From assembly GCF_027887165.1 (NCBI RefSeq), contig NC_077233.1:230478872-230542871 (forward strand): DNA of 64,000 nt, written 5' to 3'. The DNA comes from Monodelphis domestica (Eukaryota; Chordata; Mammalia; Didelphimorphia; Didelphidae). Shown piece after piece: positions 60,413 through 64,000 of this stretch (its first letter is position 1; each line of letters begins with the position of its first letter). The notes under the pieces were generated by a model, which was not told where the DNA came from, searched no databases, and was given only the letters and a program-made list of their open reading frames with translations. Position numbers and translations under genes: made by a program.

Positions 60413-61589
60413 TATCTAGCATTTGCACAGTGCTTTAAAGTTTGCAAAGTGCTTTATAGATGTTATTTTATCTTCACAACAACTTCATATGGTAACTATT
60501 TTTAAAATTTATATAAGAAAATTATTCAGTTAACTGTCTTAGAAAAATAAATATGATGGAATTTAAAAAAAAATCCACAAAACAGATTTTCAGAGAAATA
60601 AGTCCAACAACTCGCACCAAACTTTCAAAATTAACCTAAAACCTATTATTTGAAAACCATCTTGCCTTTTCTGAAATAGTACAGGAAACAATAATTATGT
60701 TCAGTATGACTTGCCATCTACATCTATCCTCAGTGTCTTGTGCATTCACATAACTTTCTTATCTACTTTCAAAGTAATCATAACTATATTTTGTGCTTCA
60801 GGGAAGAAAGATGATAAAAACATTATGATAGTTATATCCACAATTTAAAAAAAAGTTATACAAAATATATCTGTCAATAACAGTCTCTCAGACTAAAAAT
60901 TAAAGCCTGTTGTGATTACATAAAATCTCTTGGTCAAGTGGTGGTGGTGAATACATCAAAATAATAGCTATAAGAGGAAAATGATAGTTTAACAAGTATC
61001 TATTGGATAATATTGCAAAGTGACTGCATTTTAAAATCAGTCTTCAAGAGCATCTATCTCAGAATGTCAGTGGTCTGAAGTGAACTGACATGACCAGTGT
61101 CATTTGGCAGAGACAATGGGACTTTTTGGTTTTTCTGTTTTCTGTTCTGGGGTTGGTGCTTAATGTTTATTGACTGACTGCTGTCAGTGGTGTCAGGAGT
61201 CCAGGCTATGGGTCCCATAAGACATTGTGCTTTTTTATTAATCCCTTCATACTGCCTAGCCCAAGACTACCATGTGCCACCATCATGCCTTCAGGTTCTT
61301 AGCTCCTGGAGTATTCACATTCATGCAGGGGCAGCTTGCCAAGATAGCTAGTCACTACTGCTTGAAGAAGTAGCCTCAAACTCAAGACAGAATGAGGGGC
61401 CACTAAACCATTTATAAGGATCTCTGTTGGCCACCTTTCAACTCAGGAAACTACATATTGATAATATCTGTTCTATATAAATATGTCCCAAATATATTTT
61501 CTTCTGGTTCCAGCATCATTGGACTGTCTTGTGGGCTCCATGTAGCTAGGGTAGGGGAAGGGGGGGCATGTGTTGGACAACCTTACACT

Positions 61590-63256
61590 TAAGAGTATGC
61601 CCATCCTGCCCAAATTAATTTACTTATTTAGTGCCATACCCATTGAACTACCAAAAAACTTTTTTACTGAATTAGAAAAAACCATAACAAAGTTCATTTG
61701 GAAGAACAAAAGATCAAGGATATCCAGGGAAATCATGAAAAAAAATGCAAAGGAAGGAGGACTTGCAGCCCAGATCTCAAACTATAACATAAAGCAGTGG
61801 TCATCAAAACAATTTGGTACTGGTTAAGAGACAGAAAGGAGGATCAGTGGAATAGACTAGGGGTAAATGACCTCAGCAAGACAGTCTATGATAAACCCAA
61901 AGATCCCAGTTTTAGGGACCAAAACCCACTATTTGATAAAAAAAAAACTGCTGGGAAAATTGGAAGACAGTATGGGAGAGATTACGTTTGGATCAACAAC
62001 TCACACCCAACATACACCAAGATAAACTCAGAATGGGTGAATGACCTGAATGAATATAAAGAAGGAAACTATAAGCAAATTAGGTGAATACAGAATAGTA
62101 TACTTGTCAGATCTTTGGGAAAGGAAAGACTTTAAAACCAAGCAAGAGCTAGAAAAAAATCACAAAATGTAAAATCAATAATTTTGATTACATCAAATTA
62201 AAAAGGTTTTATACAAACAAAATCAATGCATCCAAAATTAGAAGGGAAGCAACAAATTGAGAAACAATCTTCATTATAAAAACCTCTGACAAAGGTCTAA
62301 TTACTCAAATTTATAAAGAACTAAACCAGTTGTATAAAAAATCAAGCCATTCTCCAATTGATAAATGGGCAAGGGACATGAATAGGCAATTTTCAGTTAA
62401 ATAAATCAAAATTATAAATAAGCACATGAAAAAGTGCTTTAAATCTCTTATAATCAGAGAGATGCAAATTAAAACAACTCTGAGGTATCACCTCACACCT
62501 AGCATATTGGCTAATAAGTTGGGACATTAATGCATTACCGGTGGAGTTGTGAATTGATCCAACCATTCTGGAGGGCAATTTGGAACTATACCCAAAGGGT
62601 GCTAAAAGACTGTCTGCCCTTTGATCCAAACTGCTGGGTTTGTACCCCAAAGAGATAATAAGGAAAAAGACATGTACGAAAATATTCATAGCTGTGCTCC
62701 TTGTGGTGGCAAAAAATTGGAAAATGAGGGGATGCCCTTCAATTGGGGAATGGCTGAACAAATTGTGGTATATGTTGGCGATGGAATACTATTGTGCTCA
62801 AAGGAATAATAAAGTGGAGGAATTCCATGGGGACTGGAACAATCTCCAGGAAGTGATGCAGAGTGAAAGGAACAGAACCAGGAGAACAATGTGGACAGAG
62901 ACTGATACATTGTGGTACAATCGAACGTAACGGACTTCTCCATTAGTGTCAATGCGGTGATCCTGAGCAACTTGGAGGAATCTACAAGAAAAACCACTAA
63001 TCACATTCAGAGGAAACACTGTGGGAGTAGAAACACAGAAGAAAAACAACTGCTTGAATACATGGGTGGAAGGGATATGGCTGGGGATGTAGACTCTAAA
63101 TGATCATCCTAGTGCAAACATCAACAACATAGAAATAGGTTCTGATCAATGTAATACCCAATGAAATTGCACATTGGCTGTGGGAAGGGTGGGTGGAGGG
63201 GAGGGAGGGAAATAAAATGATTATTGTAACCAAAAAAAAAATTAAATTAAAAAAAA
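61590..63256 (+). mobile_element. Young L1 3' third, 5' truncated
   Basis: Starts within ORF2 ([20 protein letters not shown]), runs through the C-terminal part (WNNLQEVMQSERNRTRRTMW at 62640-62930) and a full 3' UTR to an A-rich tail at 63230-63256. It has a few frame breaks, for example between the frames at 61570-61827 and 61797-62087, and a short internal deletion near 62515, so it is not functional. Confidence 0.9.
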
Positions 63257-63619
63257 GTCTGCCTTACCTCTTAGGAGGGATGGCCTTAGGTTATCATTGG
63301 GTCTACAGGTTAAGCTCCATTTGGTGAATAGAGGGCTAAGATTTCAAATCTGATAGGACCAACCTATGCCTAACCTCATGCCCTAACCACACTCAATCAA
63401 GCCCAGGAAAGCTGATGTCCCTTATAATTAAAAAAAAAAAAAAGTAATCTTAGCAAGTCATTCATGACTTCATGATGACTTGAAAAGTGTAGAATACATC
63501 ATGGAGAAAGCCAGGTCTGGCTAGTCAAGGGTCCAAATATATGTTGCCTTTTTTGTTTGTTTGTTTAAAAGCATCATTTATACTTTTACCATGGTTTTTT
63601 GTTAGAAATTGCTTTTTAT

Positions 63620-63785
63620 TCAGGCCTGAGATGGGAGATCATGGGTTCGAATTGATCTCAAATACTTCCTAGCTGTGCCCTGGGTAAGTCACTTAACTCC
63701 AATTGCTTAGCTCTTACTGTTATTTTGCATTAGAATCTTTATTTAGTATCTATTTAATGATAGAAGGTAAATGCTTTAAAAAATT
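63620..63785 (+). mobile_element. tRNA-derived SINE, 5' truncated
   Basis: Starts in CAGGCCTGAGATGGGAGATC, then GGGTTCGAATTGATCTCAAA and a GTAAGTCACTTAACTCCAAT core. 63786-64000 shows nothing clear. Confidence 0.7.
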
Positions 63786-64000
63786 GATTAATGTGGAAAC
63801 GATTTACTGCACTAAATCCTCACATTCTCATTTCAGATAGGGCTCTCTTCATGGTTCCCAAGATGGTCGAACATGATGCTGGGTGGCATAGTGTCTCTAA
63901 CTAGGACGAGGTGCTCCCAGTGCCCATTAGACTGATTCATTCCTCCAGGCATGTAGCTACCCACTATCCTCCACCTCACCCTCCTATATAATTTTTCTGC

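Noticed and set aside
684-63785. tRNA-like sequences with A and B boxes
   Set aside because: All belong to tRNA-derived SINE heads with SINE bodies attached; none folds as a complete tRNA gene.
53495-64000. Expected downstream neighbour of ZP2 (LDAF1/TMEM159) or upstream neighbour CRYM
   Set aside because: No matching exon seen; they probably lie outside the window.
1-64000. CRISPR array, toxin-antitoxin or other prokaryotic system
   Set aside because: The sequence is a spliced vertebrate locus; the only regular repeats are microsatellites and dispersed mobile elements.

Overview
This window is vertebrate, and almost certainly marsupial, nuclear DNA. Genes are split by GT-AG introns, most of the sequence is interspersed repeat, and the repeats (tRNA-derived SINEs starting with a GGGGGCAGCTGGGTAGCTC head, long purine-rich L1s, MIR, CR1/L3-type LINE relics) are of the kinds that dominate opossum and Australian marsupial genomes. 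I cannot fix the species from the sequence alone. There are no bacterial genes, operons, CRISPR arrays or phage modules.

Two host genes are present, and both can be built exon by exon. ANKS4B (minus strand) has coding exon 1 at 21775-21938 and coding exon 2 at 3041-4136, separated by a 17.6 kb intron, and encodes 419 aa (three ankyrin repeats, SAM domain, C-terminal PDZ ligand). ZP2 (plus strand) has 18 coding exons between 28688 and 44351 and encodes 712 aa (signal peptide, three N-terminal ZP-N repeats, ZP module, furin site, transmembrane anchor). All splice phases join without a break. The genes are divergent, with start codons 6.75 kb apart, as in the human CRYM-ANKS4B-ZP2 region of 16p12. 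They act in different tissues: ANKS4B in the brush-border microvillus tip-link complex, ZP2 in the egg coat.

Layout: 1-2.6 kb is simple repeat plus SINE/MIR; 2.8-4.1 kb is the ANKS4B last exon with a pentanucleotide repeat just downstream; 4.1-21.8 kb is the ANKS4B intron, packed with L1, CR1/L3 and at least four solo LTR fossils; 22-28.6 kb is the intergenic region; 28.7-44.4 kb is ZP2; 45-46.2 kb is an old L1 piece; 46.8-53.04 kb is a nearly full-length antisense L1 with an LTR fossil inside; 53-64 kb is gene-free, with SINEs and two young L1 3' ends.

I found no undescribed biological system. The points most worth a second look are in ZP2 (changed residues at the expected ovastacin cleavage site, and joint absence of a cysteine pair in the third ZP-N repeat) and in the repeats: solo LTRs with readable target duplications nested in L1 and SINE copies, two sibling hAT-type miniature elements, and a possible twin-primed L1. 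Comparisons with human and mouse proteins are from memory and were not run as alignments.
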